39,203 bases of DNA, from NCBI GenBank assembly GCA_003219695.1, contig QHQA01000084.1:1-39203 (forward strand), written 5' to 3'. The stretch is from Verrucomicrobiota bacterium. GTDB lineage: Bacteria; Verrucomicrobiota; Verrucomicrobiia; Chthoniobacterales; UBA10450. The notes beneath the pieces are model-generated. The model did not search any database and had not been told where the DNA came from. It saw only the letters and a list, made by a program, of their open reading frames with translations. Below are positions 15,505-23,042 of this stretch, piece after piece. Each line of letters opens with the position of its first letter. Within the stretch, counting starts at the first letter, position 1. Position numbers and translations under genes: made by a program.

Positions 15505-17106
15505 TCAAAGCGGCGGGCGATGTTCGCGGCTAGTCCGGAATAAAATCGCCACGGAAAACGTGACGATGGTGCCGAAGCAGATCCACCACGGAAATTCCAT
15601 CAGCGGCAGCCAGGCCGGCTGCGTGTAGAGCTTGCCGCCGAAGATTCCGGCGATGCCATTGGGCAACCCACTTAAGATGGCTACCACGACAAAGCCGATG
15701 ATCATTGCCACGATGTTGCCAAAGTTGTTGCCGCGCCGTTTGGTAAAAATTCCGCAGAGAAAAACGCCGAGGAGGGAGCCATAAGTGTACCCGAAAATGC
15801 CCAGCGCGATGGGAATGATGCGCAAGCTTGGCCGAACGATCACACAGTATGACGTGGCCGACGCCACCGCGATCATCAGGAAAGAAAACCCGACCGTGGC
15901 CCGGCGAACTGCGTGCAAGCTTTGTTTGCTGGTCGCGTTCGGATTGATGTAGGGCTCGTACCAATCGCGGGTAAAACTGGTGGCCAGCGCGTTGATCGCA
16001 GTGCTCAGCGACCCCATCGCCGTTGCGAAAATTCCCGCGATTAAAAGCCCGCGCAGGCCGACCGGCATCTGGTATAAAATGAAGTGGCAAAACGTTTCAT
16101 TCGGCGTTTTGGGGAGCGTTGGATCTGGATGCGCCTGGTAATAAACCCAGAGCAGAATACCGATGCTGATAAAGGTAAATGCGATGGGAATATCTGCGAG
16201 CCCAGAAAGAATTACTGAGCGCCGGCTGCGGCGGATATCAGGCGCGGTCAACATTCGTTGCACCATGTCCTGATCGGTGCCGTGCGTTCCCATGGTGATG
16301 AATGTCGAGCCGAACAGACCGGCAAAGATCGTGTATTCAATGCCGAACATTCCGAGGATTTTTTGCCACCCGTGTTTAGCCGGATCGAATCCGGTGGTGA
16401 TGAAATCAGAGAAATGAAAACTTCCATGGCGCGCGACGATTTCGTTCCAGCCACCGGGAATGGCGGAGTAAAGCAAACCGAGTGCGATGAACGCGCTGCC
16501 GATCATGATCGAGGCCTGGATGAGATCGGTCCAGATGACCGCTTTGATTCCACCCAGCGTGGTGTAAATCGCGGTAAGAATCACGATCGCGATTGTTGAT
16601 CCAATGTAGATCCACAGGGTTTGCATCTGGTCTGGCTTCGCGCCGCTGATCATTTCGTAAGCCAGAGCGAGCGCGATGGCGGCGAAATACAACCGCGCGC
16701 CCGAGGCGAGCAGCCGCGTGATCATGAAAACAGCCGACGCTGCATTCTTGGTGGCAACACCGAAACGCGCAGTCAAATACTCGTAGATCGAGTAAACCTT
16801 GTAATCGTAGTAAGGCTTGATGAAAATGTAGCTCACCAGAATGCGTGCGATGATCGTGCCGATGGCGAGCTGGAGATAAGTGTAATTGCGGTGAGTGAAT
16901 CCTTCGCCTGGCGTACCGAAAAATGTACCGGCGCTGGTTTCCGCGGCGATAAGCGAAGCAAGCACAGCCCACCACGGGATTCGGCGCCCGCCCAGCGCAA
17001 AGTCTTTGAGGTCCTCCTCCTTTCGGCCCATGTAAAGGCCGATGGAGATGATCAGGACGAAATAGAGAAGAAGAACTGCACTATCGATAGCAAGGTGGAC
17101 GTCCAT
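15505..17106 (-). CDS. Sodium:solute symporter family (SSS) transporter
   Basis: A 533-residue inner-membrane protein with about 13 hydrophobic helices that couples Na+ entry to solute uptake. Family features include GRKEEDLKDFALGGRRIPWW after helix 1, SLIAAETSAGTFFGTPGEGF in the first unwound helix region, YLTARFG, ILTAIYTTLGGIKAVIWTD, MGTHGTDQDMVQRML and GSLSTAINALATSFTRDWYEP with the Ser/Thr residues typical of the Na+ site. The substrate cannot be told; relatives carry sugars, carboxylates or sialic acid. The ATG at 17106 is the start: the longer open frame runs antisense through the neighbouring glycosylase gene. No catabolic gene is adjacent. Confidence 0.92.
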   Translation of the reverse strand: MDVHLAIDSAVLLLYFVLIISIGLYMGRKEEDLKDFALGGRRIPWWAVLASLIAAETSAGTFFGTPGEGFTHRNYTYLQLAIGTIIARILVSYIFIKPYYDYKVYSIYEYLTARFGVATKNAASAVFMITRLLASGARLYFAAIALALAYEMISGAKPDQMQTLWIYIGSTIAIVILTAIYTTLGGIKAVIWTDLIQASIMIGSAFIALGLLYSAIPGGWNEIVARHGSFHFSDFITTGFDPAKHGWQKILGMFGIEYTIFAGLFGSTFITMGTHGTDQDMVQRMLTAPDIRRSRRSVILSGLADIPIAFTFISIGILLWVYYQAHPDPTLPKTPNETFCHFILYQMPVGLRGLLIAGIFATAMGSLSTAINALATSFTRDWYEPYINPNATSKQSLHAVRRATVGFSFLMIAVASATSYCVIVRPSLRIIPIALGIFGYTYGSLLGVFLCGIFTKRRGNNFGNIVAMIIGFVVVAILSGLPNGIAGIFGGKLYTQPAWLPLMEFPWWICFGTIVTFSVAILFRTSREHRPPL

Positions 17107-17164
17107 TTCGCTTTTAGGTGACAGATTATCCGGCCACCGCAAAGCAGTTTTTCTCAAGCTGAAC

Positions 17165-17195
17165 GTTGGACGTTGAGCGTTGGACGTTGAACGTT
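17165..17195. repeat. Heptamer tandem repeat (GTTGGAC type)
   Basis: Four heptamers in a row (GTTGGAC, GTTGAGC, GTTGGAC, GTTGAAC) then GTT. It lies between the divergent symporter and glycosylase genes and ends seven bases before the chosen GTG start. The same unit forms an inverted array at 37807-37885. Confidence 0.85.
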
Positions 17196-17201
17196 TCGCC
17201 T

Positions 17202-18155
17202 GTGCAATTAACGGAGATTCCCGCCCCAGATTTCGATCTGGCAATGACGCTCGATTCCGGCCAGGTCTTTCATTGGGAAAAAGCCGGTAATGGATTTGTG
17301 GGAACGATCGGACAGTACGCCATTTACGCGGAGCAAGACAATGTTTTGAAAGTTCGTTTTGGCGCGACGCCAAAACCAGCACGCGAGACGCGTATGCTCC
17401 CCGGAATTGCTGCGCATTATTTTGGCCTGGATCATCCGCTGACCGAAATATGCGCCTCGTTTCCGGATGATCCGGCGATGAATGCGGCCCGTGATTTTTG
17501 TCGTGGACTGCGGATCATCCGGCAGCCGAAATGGGAATGTCTAGCCACATTCATTTGTTCGTCGATGAAACAAGTGGCGCATATTCGCCAAATTTCGCTG
17601 GCGCTTCGGAAGCGCTTTGGTGAGCCGCAAAAAATCGATAACCACTTGGTGCGCACATTTCCTCCAGCGCAGCGGATCGCCCGGGCTTCCCAGAAGCAAT
17701 TACGCGAATGTGCGCTCGGTTACCGCGCCAAAAACTTGCGCGCGACTGCGCAGTTAATCAGCTCTGGCAGATGTCATCTGGACGCGTGGTCGGCCCTTTC
17801 CGACGCCCAGCTCAGAGAACAGTTGTGCGCATTGCCCGGCGTCGGGCCGAAGATTGCAAATTGCGTGATGCTTTTTGCTTATGAACGGCTGCGCGCATTC
17901 CCCGTCGATGTCTGGATCGAGCGGGTGTTGAAACGATATTATTTTCCACGTCGAAAGAAAATGACGGCGCAGCGGCTTCGCGAATTCTCGGAAGGCTATT
18001 TCGGCGAGCACGGTGGTTATGCGCAGCAGTACTTGTTTCATCATGCCCGGTTAACTTCGCGGACGACAGCAGGATCGAGAGATTCCTCGACTGCGCTTCG
18101 CTCCGCTCGGAATGACAAGGGGGAAGGATGCGCGGATGAACAAAAGCCAAGGTAG
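17202..18155 (+). CDS. Ogg1-type 8-oxoguanine DNA glycosylase/AP lyase
   Basis: A bifunctional base-excision repair glycosylase for oxidised guanine. It has an N-terminal OGG_N-like domain (DFDLAMTLDSGQVFHW, about 9-25) and a C-terminal HhH-GPD domain. The helix-hairpin-helix reads LPGVGPKIANCV, with the Lys equivalent to the catalytic Lys249 of human OGG1, followed by FPVDVW with the catalytic Asp. This is the eukaryote-like OGG1 form, uncommon in bacteria, and not MutM. The start is taken at the GTG (17202): the upstream TTG at 17166 lies in a heptamer repeat and would add 12 repeat-derived residues. The last 20 or so residues (from the region SRDSSTALRSARND) are encoded by a palindromic repeat, so the native C terminus is probably shorter. 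317 residues. Confidence 0.85.
   Translation: MQLTEIPAPDFDLAMTLDSGQVFHWEKAGNGFVGTIGQYAIYAEQDNVLKVRFGATPKPARETRMLPGIAAHYFGLDHPLTEICASFPDDPAMNAARDFCRGLRIIRQPKWECLATFICSSMKQVAHIRQISLALRKRFGEPQKIDNHLVRTFPPAQRIARASQKQLRECALGYRAKNLRATAQLISSGRCHLDAWSALSDAQLREQLCALPGVGPKIANCVMLFAYERLRAFPVDVWIERVLKRYYFPRRKKMTAQRLREFSEGYFGEHGGYAQQYLFHHARLTSRTTAGSRDSSTALRSARNDKGEGCADEQKPR
18081..18116. repeat. Half of a GTCAT-family palindromic repeat at the glycosylase 3' end
   Basis: GATTCCTCGACTGCGC through to CTCGGAATGAC matches the right arm of the elements at 9740 and 12894. The left arm is missing or degraded. It is read as the C-terminal tail of the glycosylase. Confidence 0.75.
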
Positions 18156-18179
18156 CGCGAGCTTCCAGCTTGCGTTTTT
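18156..18179 (+). terminator. Terminator hairpin directly after the glycosylase stop
   Basis: CGCGAGCT (18156-18163) and AGCTTGCG (18167-18174) form an 8-bp stem with one G-T pair and a 3-base loop, followed by TTTTT. The stop codon TAG sits two bases before the stem. Confidence 0.75.
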
Positions 18180-18307
18180 GTTAGGCCGCAAGCCGGAGGC
18201 ATGCGCTAGTTTCAGCAAGTTGTCAGTCTCGCCGGGCTGGGATAATGTTGCAGCCTTAAGCTGAAGCGCTGAGCCCTGAATATTCTACCCACTAGGAGAC
18301 TGCTCTC

Positions 18308-19270
18308 ATGACAACGGCTGACATGACGTTCGCTCATCCCGAAAGCTTTCGGGACCACGAGTACGACGCGCGAACAATTTTGTGGGCGCTGCTCGCCGCG
18401 ATTGCCATTCACCTGGCGATAGCATTTTTGCTTGCTGCCTTCAGCGGCGTTTTCTCGCCCACTGTCCCCTTTGAGGATAAACCGGCTGAGCTCACCTTGA
18501 TGGATCTGTCTCCAACGTCGCTGACGCCGAAGAACTCCGCTTTTATGGAGACGGACGAATCGAAAAAATCGGTTGAGCCGCCGAAAGAGAAAACATTTGA
18601 GTCGAATGCCAATTCGATTGGAGCAAGCGAGCTAGTCGCCGCCGGAGAATTGCCATTGCCGTCGCAAACCGGGAAAGATCGCCCATTTGTGAATTTGGAG
18701 ACACAACGTTACTCGGTGGAAACAAAGGGCACGCAACCGCAGCAGTCGACCGCTGCATCCCAAGACAAACAATCGCCCGCTTCGCAGCCGGCTCCGCTTA
18801 CCGCTGCGGAGCAATTTGCCTTATTGACCCAAAAGCCGGGTCAAGCACTCGACCAATCGGCTGCGGCATCGCAAGCGCGATCTGCGTATCGGCCCTTGAA
18901 AGAGCGGACCCGCATCGCAGGTAATATTACCAATCGCGGGATATCCGCCGTGAACGCTTTAGGCACGCCGCTCGGTCGCTATCAAAAGATCGTGGCGGAT
19001 TCAATTGGGTCGCGCTGGTACGCGTACGTCGATCAAAAACGCGATTTAATTACCATCGGGACGCTGCGCCTTCGATTTGTCCTGGATCGAAGTGGACGAG
19101 TGAAGGATCTCAAAATTACTGAGAACAGTTCGAACGAGTCGTTCGCCAATGTTTGCGTGCAATCGGTGCTTGAAGCGCACCTTCCTCCCATCCCTGAAGA
19201 TGTCGCGAACAAGTTGCCCCCGGAAGGCCTGGACGTGGACGAGCTCATTTTTACTATTTCCCCAAATTGA
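18308..19270 (+). CDS. TonB-like energy-transducing protein
   Basis: A 320-residue periplasm-spanning protein. It has a short cytoplasmic N terminus, one membrane helix at about 24-48 (WALLAAIAIHLAIAFLLAAF), a long polar Pro/Gln/Ser-rich periplasmic stretch (about 55-220) and a C-terminal TonB/TolA-type domain (LRFVLDRSGRVKDLKI, then VLEAHLPPIPEDVA) that would contact outer-membrane receptors. AGGAG lies nine bases before the ATG. The stop overlaps the start of the ExbB-like gene by one base (TGATG), and ExbD follows, so the three form the inner-membrane energy-transducing complex. A TolA role is possible, but no tolB or pal is nearby. The sequence between helix and C-terminal domain is not conserved in any family I know. 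Confidence 0.82.
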   Translation: MTTADMTFAHPESFRDHEYDARTILWALLAAIAIHLAIAFLLAAFSGVFSPTVPFEDKPAELTLMDLSPTSLTPKNSAFMETDESKKSVEPPKEKTFESNANSIGASELVAAGELPLPSQTGKDRPFVNLETQRYSVETKGTQPQQSTAASQDKQSPASQPAPLTAAEQFALLTQKPGQALDQSAAASQARSAYRPLKERTRIAGNITNRGISAVNALGTPLGRYQKIVADSIGSRWYAYVDQKRDLITIGTLRLRFVLDRSGRVKDLKITENSSNESFANVCVQSVLEAHLPPIPEDVANKLPPEGLDVDELIFTISPN

Positions 19271-19971
19271 TGATCGCCGCCTGGATTATTGCCGAAGCGC
19301 CGGGAATCGTGAATATCGTGCTCGGATTTTTTTCCAGAGGCGGCCTTTTCATGTGGCCGCTGTTGGCGTGCTCGATTGTGTCGGTGACGATCATGATTTT
19401 GCGCGGTCTGGCTTTGCAACAGAAAAAGGTCATGCCGCTGGCAATCGAGGAGGAGATAGAACGCCTGGCGCCGGGCGAAAACCCTGAGCGACTCTCGCGC
19501 CTTGTGCATTATGATCCGTCGTCACTGGCGCGGATCACGCGCGTAGCGCTGCAACATTTGCGCGGGCCGCGCTCGGAAAACGTGGAAGTGGTCCAAACAC
19601 GGGCGCGTCACGAGATGGTGCGCCTGGAAAGAGGTCTCATCGTTCTCGAAATCATTGTAGGCATTGCGCCGTTGCTCGGGTTGATCGGCGCGGTTTCGGG
19701 TTTGGTGCACGTTTTTTCGCATCTTGGATTGAGCTCCGGCGCATCGGACACGCGCCAGATCGCGCTCGGCATCGCCGAAGCCCTGAATGCAACGGTGTTC
19801 GGGCTTTCGATCGCCGTGCCGACGCTGGTCGGGTTCACCTATTTTTCCAGAAAAGTCGAAGTGATGTCGGTGGAGATGGAAACGTTGGTCGTGGAGCTGA
19901 TCAACAAATGCTATTACGGCCGCGCCTCGCGCGACCCCAAGACAGCGAAAATCCCGACATCAGTCGCGTGA
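19270..19971 (+). CDS. exbB: ExbB/TolQ/MotA-family proton channel subunit
   Basis: A 233-residue inner-membrane protein with three main helices (about 20-43, 128-155 and 175-200). The signature stretch reads IAPLLGLIGAVSGLVHVF, then GIAEALNATVFGLSIAVPTLVGF, the conserved ExbB/TolQ motif including the pore Thr. Together with the ExbD-like protein it forms the proton-driven motor that energises TonB. The ATG at 19270 overlaps the tonB-like stop, indicating translational coupling; a TTG one codon earlier is the other possible start. ExbB is preferred over TolQ because of the TonB-like neighbour. Confidence 0.88.
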   Translation: MIAAWIIAEAPGIVNIVLGFFSRGGLFMWPLLACSIVSVTIMILRGLALQQKKVMPLAIEEEIERLAPGENPERLSRLVHYDPSSLARITRVALQHLRGPRSENVEVVQTRARHEMVRLERGLIVLEIIVGIAPLLGLIGAVSGLVHVFSHLGLSSGASDTRQIALGIAEALNATVFGLSIAVPTLVGFTYFSRKVEVMSVEMETLVVELINKCYYGRASRDPKTAKIPTSVA

Positions 19972-19993
19972 AACACGCGCCATATTTGAGCAC

Positions 19994-20401
19994 ATGAAGT
20001 TCGCAGTTAAAAAACGGCGCGCCCCTATCATCATCATCGTCTCGCTGGTGGATATTCTTATCATCCTGCTGATCTTTTTTGTCGTCTCGACGACGTTTAA
20101 GAAGGATCAGCCGGAGGTCCAGATTAACCTACCGGAATCGAAAACGGCGCAGAAGCAGCCGTCTGAACTCGAGCACGCGATTGTGAGCGTCGATCAAGAT
20201 GACGACATCAAACTGGATGGACGAGCCATTAGCGTGGACGAACTGGAGGGCGCCGTGCGGAATTTGCCGGAAGCCCGTAGGTCCACCCTCGCGCTGCAAG
20301 CGGACAAAAAAGCGTCCTTCGGCACGATCATTAAAGTAATGGACGCTTTGAAGCTGGCGGGCGTGAGAAATTTGCCGGCCTTTACCCGGGAAGAAAAATG
20401 A
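19994..20401 (+). CDS. exbD: ExbD/TolR-family protein
   Basis: A 135-residue protein with a basic cytoplasmic N terminus (MKFAVKKRR), a single membrane helix (about 12-32, with VDILIILLIFFVV carrying the conserved Asp that takes up protons) and a small periplasmic domain with QINLPES and LALQADKKASFGTIIKVMDALK, typical of ExbD. It is the partner of the ExbB-like protein 22 bases upstream. The stop overlaps the def start by four bases (ATGA), so peptide deformylase is read from the same mRNA, although its job is unrelated. Confidence 0.9.
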   Translation: MKFAVKKRRAPIIIIVSLVDILIILLIFFVVSTTFKKDQPEVQINLPESKTAQKQPSELEHAIVSVDQDDDIKLDGRAISVDELEGAVRNLPEARRSTLALQADKKASFGTIIKVMDALKLAGVRNLPAFTREEK

Positions 20402-20994
20402 TCCTGCCGATCCTGCAGTATGGCGACCCGATTCTGCGGGCAAAGGGTAAACGAATCGAGGAAATTGATGATCAAATTCGGGAGCTGGCGGCGAACATGA
20501 TCGAGACCATGCATGCGGCGCACGGCGTGGGTCTGGCGGCACAGCAGATCGGTGAAGCGTTGCAGCTCACCGTGCTGGACATTTCGGCAGTCGAAGACCG
20601 ACCAAGCACGCTGAAATTGGATGGCAAAGAAGTCGATCCAAATAGCGCAATGCCGCTCGTCTTGATCAACCCGGAGATCGCGCTGCATGGTGAAACCGAG
20701 GTGGGACTGGAAGGTTGCTTAAGTTTTCCGGAAATCACTGGCGACATTGAACGGACGCAGTCCGTGACGATGCGCGCACAGGCTCTGGAAGGCGACACAA
20801 TCCAAATTGAAGCCGGCGGATTTTTAGCGCGGGCAATTCAGCACGAGCACGATCATCTTCATGGAATCTTGTTTATCGATCGGATGAGTTCGGCGGCAAA
20901 GGCCGCGATGTCGAGTCGTCTGAAACGATTGCAAAAGGAAACCAGACGCGGGATACGACATCGGGAAGCGCTCATCAGCGAGACGACGCTGTAG
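20398..20994 (+). CDS. def: Peptide deformylase
   Basis: Removes the formyl group from the N-terminal Met of new proteins at the ribosome, using a metal (usually Fe2+). The 198-residue product has all three motifs: GVGLAAQQIG (motif 1), EGCLSFP (motif 2, metal-binding Cys) and QHEHDHLHG (motif 3, two His ligands and the catalytic Glu). A slightly longer loop (about 64-82) and a basic C-terminal tail extend it beyond the usual 170 residues. It is coupled to exbD by an ATGA overlap. The stop codon is part of CTGTAGCCG, the end sequence of the TGTAGCC repeats. fmt, the usual partner, is not in the window. Confidence 0.96.
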   Translation: MILPILQYGDPILRAKGKRIEEIDDQIRELAANMIETMHAAHGVGLAAQQIGEALQLTVLDISAVEDRPSTLKLDGKEVDPNSAMPLVLINPEIALHGETEVGLEGCLSFPEITGDIERTQSVTMRAQALEGDTIQIEAGGFLARAIQHEHDHLHGILFIDRMSSAAKAAMSSRLKRLQKETRRGIRHREALISETTL

Positions 20995-21036
20995 CCGCGC
21001 TCAGCACAGTGGTTGGTTGCTACGTGAGTGTTGGAA

Positions 21037-21153
21037 TTATCGGGTGAGAAATCCGATCAACGGACTCGTTGCCTCCGCGACATCTAATTTTTCCGCCAAT
21101 CCGATTTCACGCGCCTCGCGTCCCAGGTTCGATGCTCTTTTAAAAGCTTTGGC
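21037..21153 (-). pseudogene. Diverged fragment of thiG (last 38 codons and stop)
   Basis: The minus strand from 21153 down to the TAA at 21037-21039 encodes 38 residues, of which 31 match the C terminus of the intact ThiG encoded at 23043-23834, starting at AKAFK and including [13 protein letters not shown] and GFLTR. The DNA identity is only about 69% by hand alignment, with many silent differences, so it is not a recent copy. Upstream of AKAFK the match stops, with no start codon or ribosome-binding site. It lies between def and the esterase gene and, with the intact gene, brackets the esterase/HAD segment. It may be the displaced 3' end left by an insertion into another thiG allele, or the relic of an old duplication. 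Confidence 0.85.
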
Positions 21154-21182
21154 TCCTACGACTAGGATTGGTCAGGCATCGG

Positions 21183-22121
21183 CTACTCCGAAATCATCCT
21201 GATCGTCTTCAGCCACTTCTCCACCAACTGAGGCCATTCCGTTACCGGAAACTTCGTGCGCCGCAGGCCAAACGCATGCCCGCCTTGCGCATATAAGTGC
21301 ATCTCAACGGGAACTCCCGCCTTCTTCAGGGCCTCATAATAAACGAGCGAGTTCTCCACGTCATCCACCGGGTCATCCTCAGCCTGCAGCAAGAAGGTAG
21401 GCGGCGTTTTGCTGGTGACAGGAACAGCGGGATTCAACTCAAATTCTTTAGAGGTATTCTCCAGCATATGTCCCGGATAAATCGCCACCGCAAAATCCGG
21501 GCGGCAGCTTTCCTTGTCGGCCGCATCGACAGCCGGGTACAAACGTTTATCGAAATGCGTGCTGATCGCAGCGGATAGATGCCCGCCTGCGGAAAACCCG
21601 AGCACCCCAATCTTGTGCGGATCGATATGCCAGTCTGCCGCGTGAAAGCGGACCAACGCCACCGTTCTCTGCGCATCCTCCAACGCTTCCGGTGAGTTTG
21701 GATAGCACCCCGATCTCGGAAACTTGTCCTCACCCGGCACGCGGTATTTCAACAGCACAGCGGTGATCCCACGGGACGTCAGCCAGTCACACACCTCTGT
21801 CCCCTCAAGATCGATGGCCAGAATCCAATAGCCGCCACCTGGGAATACGACGACCGCATCACCCGTATTCTTTCCCTTTGGCGAATAGACTGTCATGGTT
21901 GGCTGCGAGACGGCGTCCACATGAATCCATGGCCTCCCAGCCACCAGATCCTTACTGTTCGTCCCCATAGTCTCTGGTCCTGCGATAGGCGTCGCATCAG
22001 GCACTGCCCCTGGCCATATCGGCACTTGAGTGTGTCCGGGGGACGGCTGCCAGACCTTTTCCTGTGCGTGCAGATGGCCAAAGGCAAACAGAACACAGAA
22101 AGCAAAGCTCAAGGTTCCCAT
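21183..22121 (-). CDS. Secreted alpha/beta-hydrolase, acetyl-esterase/lipase type
   Basis: A 312-residue exported esterase. The ATG at 22121 has GAGG six bases upstream and begins a signal peptide ending GHLHAQ. The fold markers are FPGGGYW (oxyanion hole), GFSAGGH with the nucleophile Ser, an acidic residue in QAEDDPVDD, and His in QGGHAFGL. Similar proteins deacetylate xylan or other polysaccharides; the segment VWQPSPGHTQVPIWPG near the N terminus is typical of that group. Substrate not provable here. It is the cassette-like gene downstream of the attC site at 22188-22279 on the minus strand, but no attC is seen after its own stop, where the thiG fragment lies. Its base composition is a little less GC-rich than its neighbours. 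Confidence 0.85.
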   Translation of the reverse strand: MGTLSFAFCVLFAFGHLHAQEKVWQPSPGHTQVPIWPGAVPDATPIAGPETMGTNSKDLVAGRPWIHVDAVSQPTMTVYSPKGKNTGDAVVVFPGGGYWILAIDLEGTEVCDWLTSRGITAVLLKYRVPGEDKFPRSGCYPNSPEALEDAQRTVALVRFHAADWHIDPHKIGVLGFSAGGHLSAAISTHFDKRLYPAVDAADKESCRPDFAVAIYPGHMLENTSKEFELNPAVPVTSKTPPTFLLQAEDDPVDDVENSLVYYEALKKAGVPVEMHLYAQGGHAFGLRRTKFPVTEWPQLVEKWLKTIRMISE

Positions 22122-22187
22122 TTTGACCTCAATTAACTGCAAACAGTGAATTCTATAGCTGCTGGCGCGAACGGCGAAAGACATGAG

Positions 22188-22279
22188 GCCTAACGACCCA
22201 AGCTCAGCGACCCGGCGCACGGGACGCGTGGATTGCAACCACGACGCTCACGCCGGGTTCGCTGTAGGTATGGTTAGGC
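22188..22279 (-). other. Integron-type attC recombination site (59-base element)
   Basis: Read on the plus strand, the site runs from GCCTAAC (22188-22194, RYYYAAC) to GTTAGGC (22273-22279, GTTRRRY), perfect inverted core sites. Inside, CAGCGA (22205-22210) pairs with TCGCTG (22259-22264) and CCCGGCG (22211-22217) pairs with CGCCGGG (22251-22257), with one unpaired base at 22258, as expected for an extrahelical base. The terminal loop contains a further CGTGG/CCACG stem. In the minus-strand direction it sits immediately after the HAD gene, whose TAA stop lies inside the core site, and before the esterase gene, which is the right position and polarity for a cassette attC. No intI gene is in the window. 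Confidence 0.85.
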
Positions 22280-22963
22280 TGTGTTCGTAATCTCATACAC
22301 ACTCCTCAAAAAAATATCCGCGTCACTGAAATCAGGGAAGACACAAACAGCACCCTCCCCAGACAATCGTGTCGCTCGACTCGCGGTGCCAATGCCAATG
22401 AATGGAATGCCAACATTGCGACATGCGCGAGCATCCCAAACTCCGTCACCAACATACACGGTGCAGGCAAATGACTCGCCATAACATTCGGCTGCTCTCT
22501 GCTTGGAAAGCCTCATGATGGCTTCTCTGTCGAGTGCGTCGTCCGCTGATGCCGCCGGATAGTCGTCAAAGCACATCCCGCCACTGGCCATCTTGAGGCG
22601 GGCGGAATCACGCCAACCTCCGGTAGCAAGCGACACCCGATGCGAGCCGCTCTGTGCGAGCCGGGATAACAACCTGCCAGCCCCCGCAATCGGTGCAAAT
22701 GGAGACTTCGATGAAGCAGCAGCGAGCAACTGGATGAAATGCTGGCGAAATCGGGAAACTTCCTGCGCCGCCGGTGACCGGCCAACGCGCGACGTGAATA
22801 CATCGTGAAAGATGCCGGAATCAGTCGTGCGTGGATAATGTGACCAATCGGTGTCGATGTCGGCGAAACCAAACACGTCCTTGAATGAGCGAACGAAACA
22901 CTCCTCGTCCACTTTCATGGTCTCGGTAAGCGTGCCGTCGATATCGAAAATGACAAGGCGCAC
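22274..22963 (-). CDS. HAD-superfamily hydrolase (phosphatase-like), candidate integron cassette gene
   Basis: A 229-residue cytoplasmic phosphatase-like protein. HAD motifs are complete: D7-I-D9-GTLT (motif I, nucleophile and acid/base), LATGG (motif II Thr), a Lys in RLKMAS (motif III) and GDGVWD (motif IV). The helical cap lies between motifs I and II, as in phosphoglycolate phosphatase and related enzymes. Substrate unknown. The start is a GTG at 22963, with no ribosome-binding site and a 5' untranslated stretch of only about 10 bases before a GTCTAAC core site, typical for an integron cassette. The stop is inside the attC site. The predicted cassette is 22194-22978, 785 bp. Confidence 0.85.
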   Translation of the reverse strand: MRLVIFDIDGTLTETMKVDEECFVRSFKDVFGFADIDTDWSHYPRTTDSGIFHDVFTSRVGRSPAAQEVSRFRQHFIQLLAAASSKSPFAPIAGAGRLLSRLAQSGSHRVSLATGGWRDSARLKMASGGMCFDDYPAASADDALDREAIMRLSKQRAAECYGESFACTVYVGDGVWDARACRNVGIPFIGIGTASRATRLSGEGAVCVFPDFSDADIFLRSVYEITNTA

Positions 22964-22972
22964 GGGGAAGCG

Positions 22973-22979
22973 GTCTAAC
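22973..22979 (-). other. Core site marking the 5' boundary of the HAD cassette
   Basis: GTCTAAC on the plus strand is GTTAGAC on the minus strand, matching the GTTRRRY recombination core. It is ten bases upstream of the HAD start codon. A full attC or attI partner upstream is not recognisable, so this half-site could be the remains of an attI, a decayed attC or a secondary insertion site. Confidence 0.5.
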
Positions 22980-22998
22980 GAGAATTCGGCCGAATATT

Positions 22999-23022
22999 TA
23001 TGCCTTTAAAGGCATATTTTTT
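22999..23022 (+). terminator. Perfect palindrome with T-run between the HAD and thiG genes
   Basis: TATGCCTTT (22999-23007) and AAAGGCATA (23008-23016) form a perfect 18-bp palindrome followed by TTTTTT on the plus strand; on the minus strand the downstream side is only A/T-rich. A 12-bp palindrome ATTCGGCCGAAT (22984-22995) lies next to it. It probably ends the thiG transcript and isolates the cassette region. The A/T-rich composition stands out from the surroundings. Confidence 0.5.
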
Positions 23023-23042
23023 GAAGCTAATGCGCTTGAGTG

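Noticed and set aside
21183-22963. Insertion sequence or phage origin for the esterase/HAD segment
   Set aside because: No transposase, integrase or terminal inverted repeats typical of insertion sequences; the attC site and thiG end copies are the only mobility signs.
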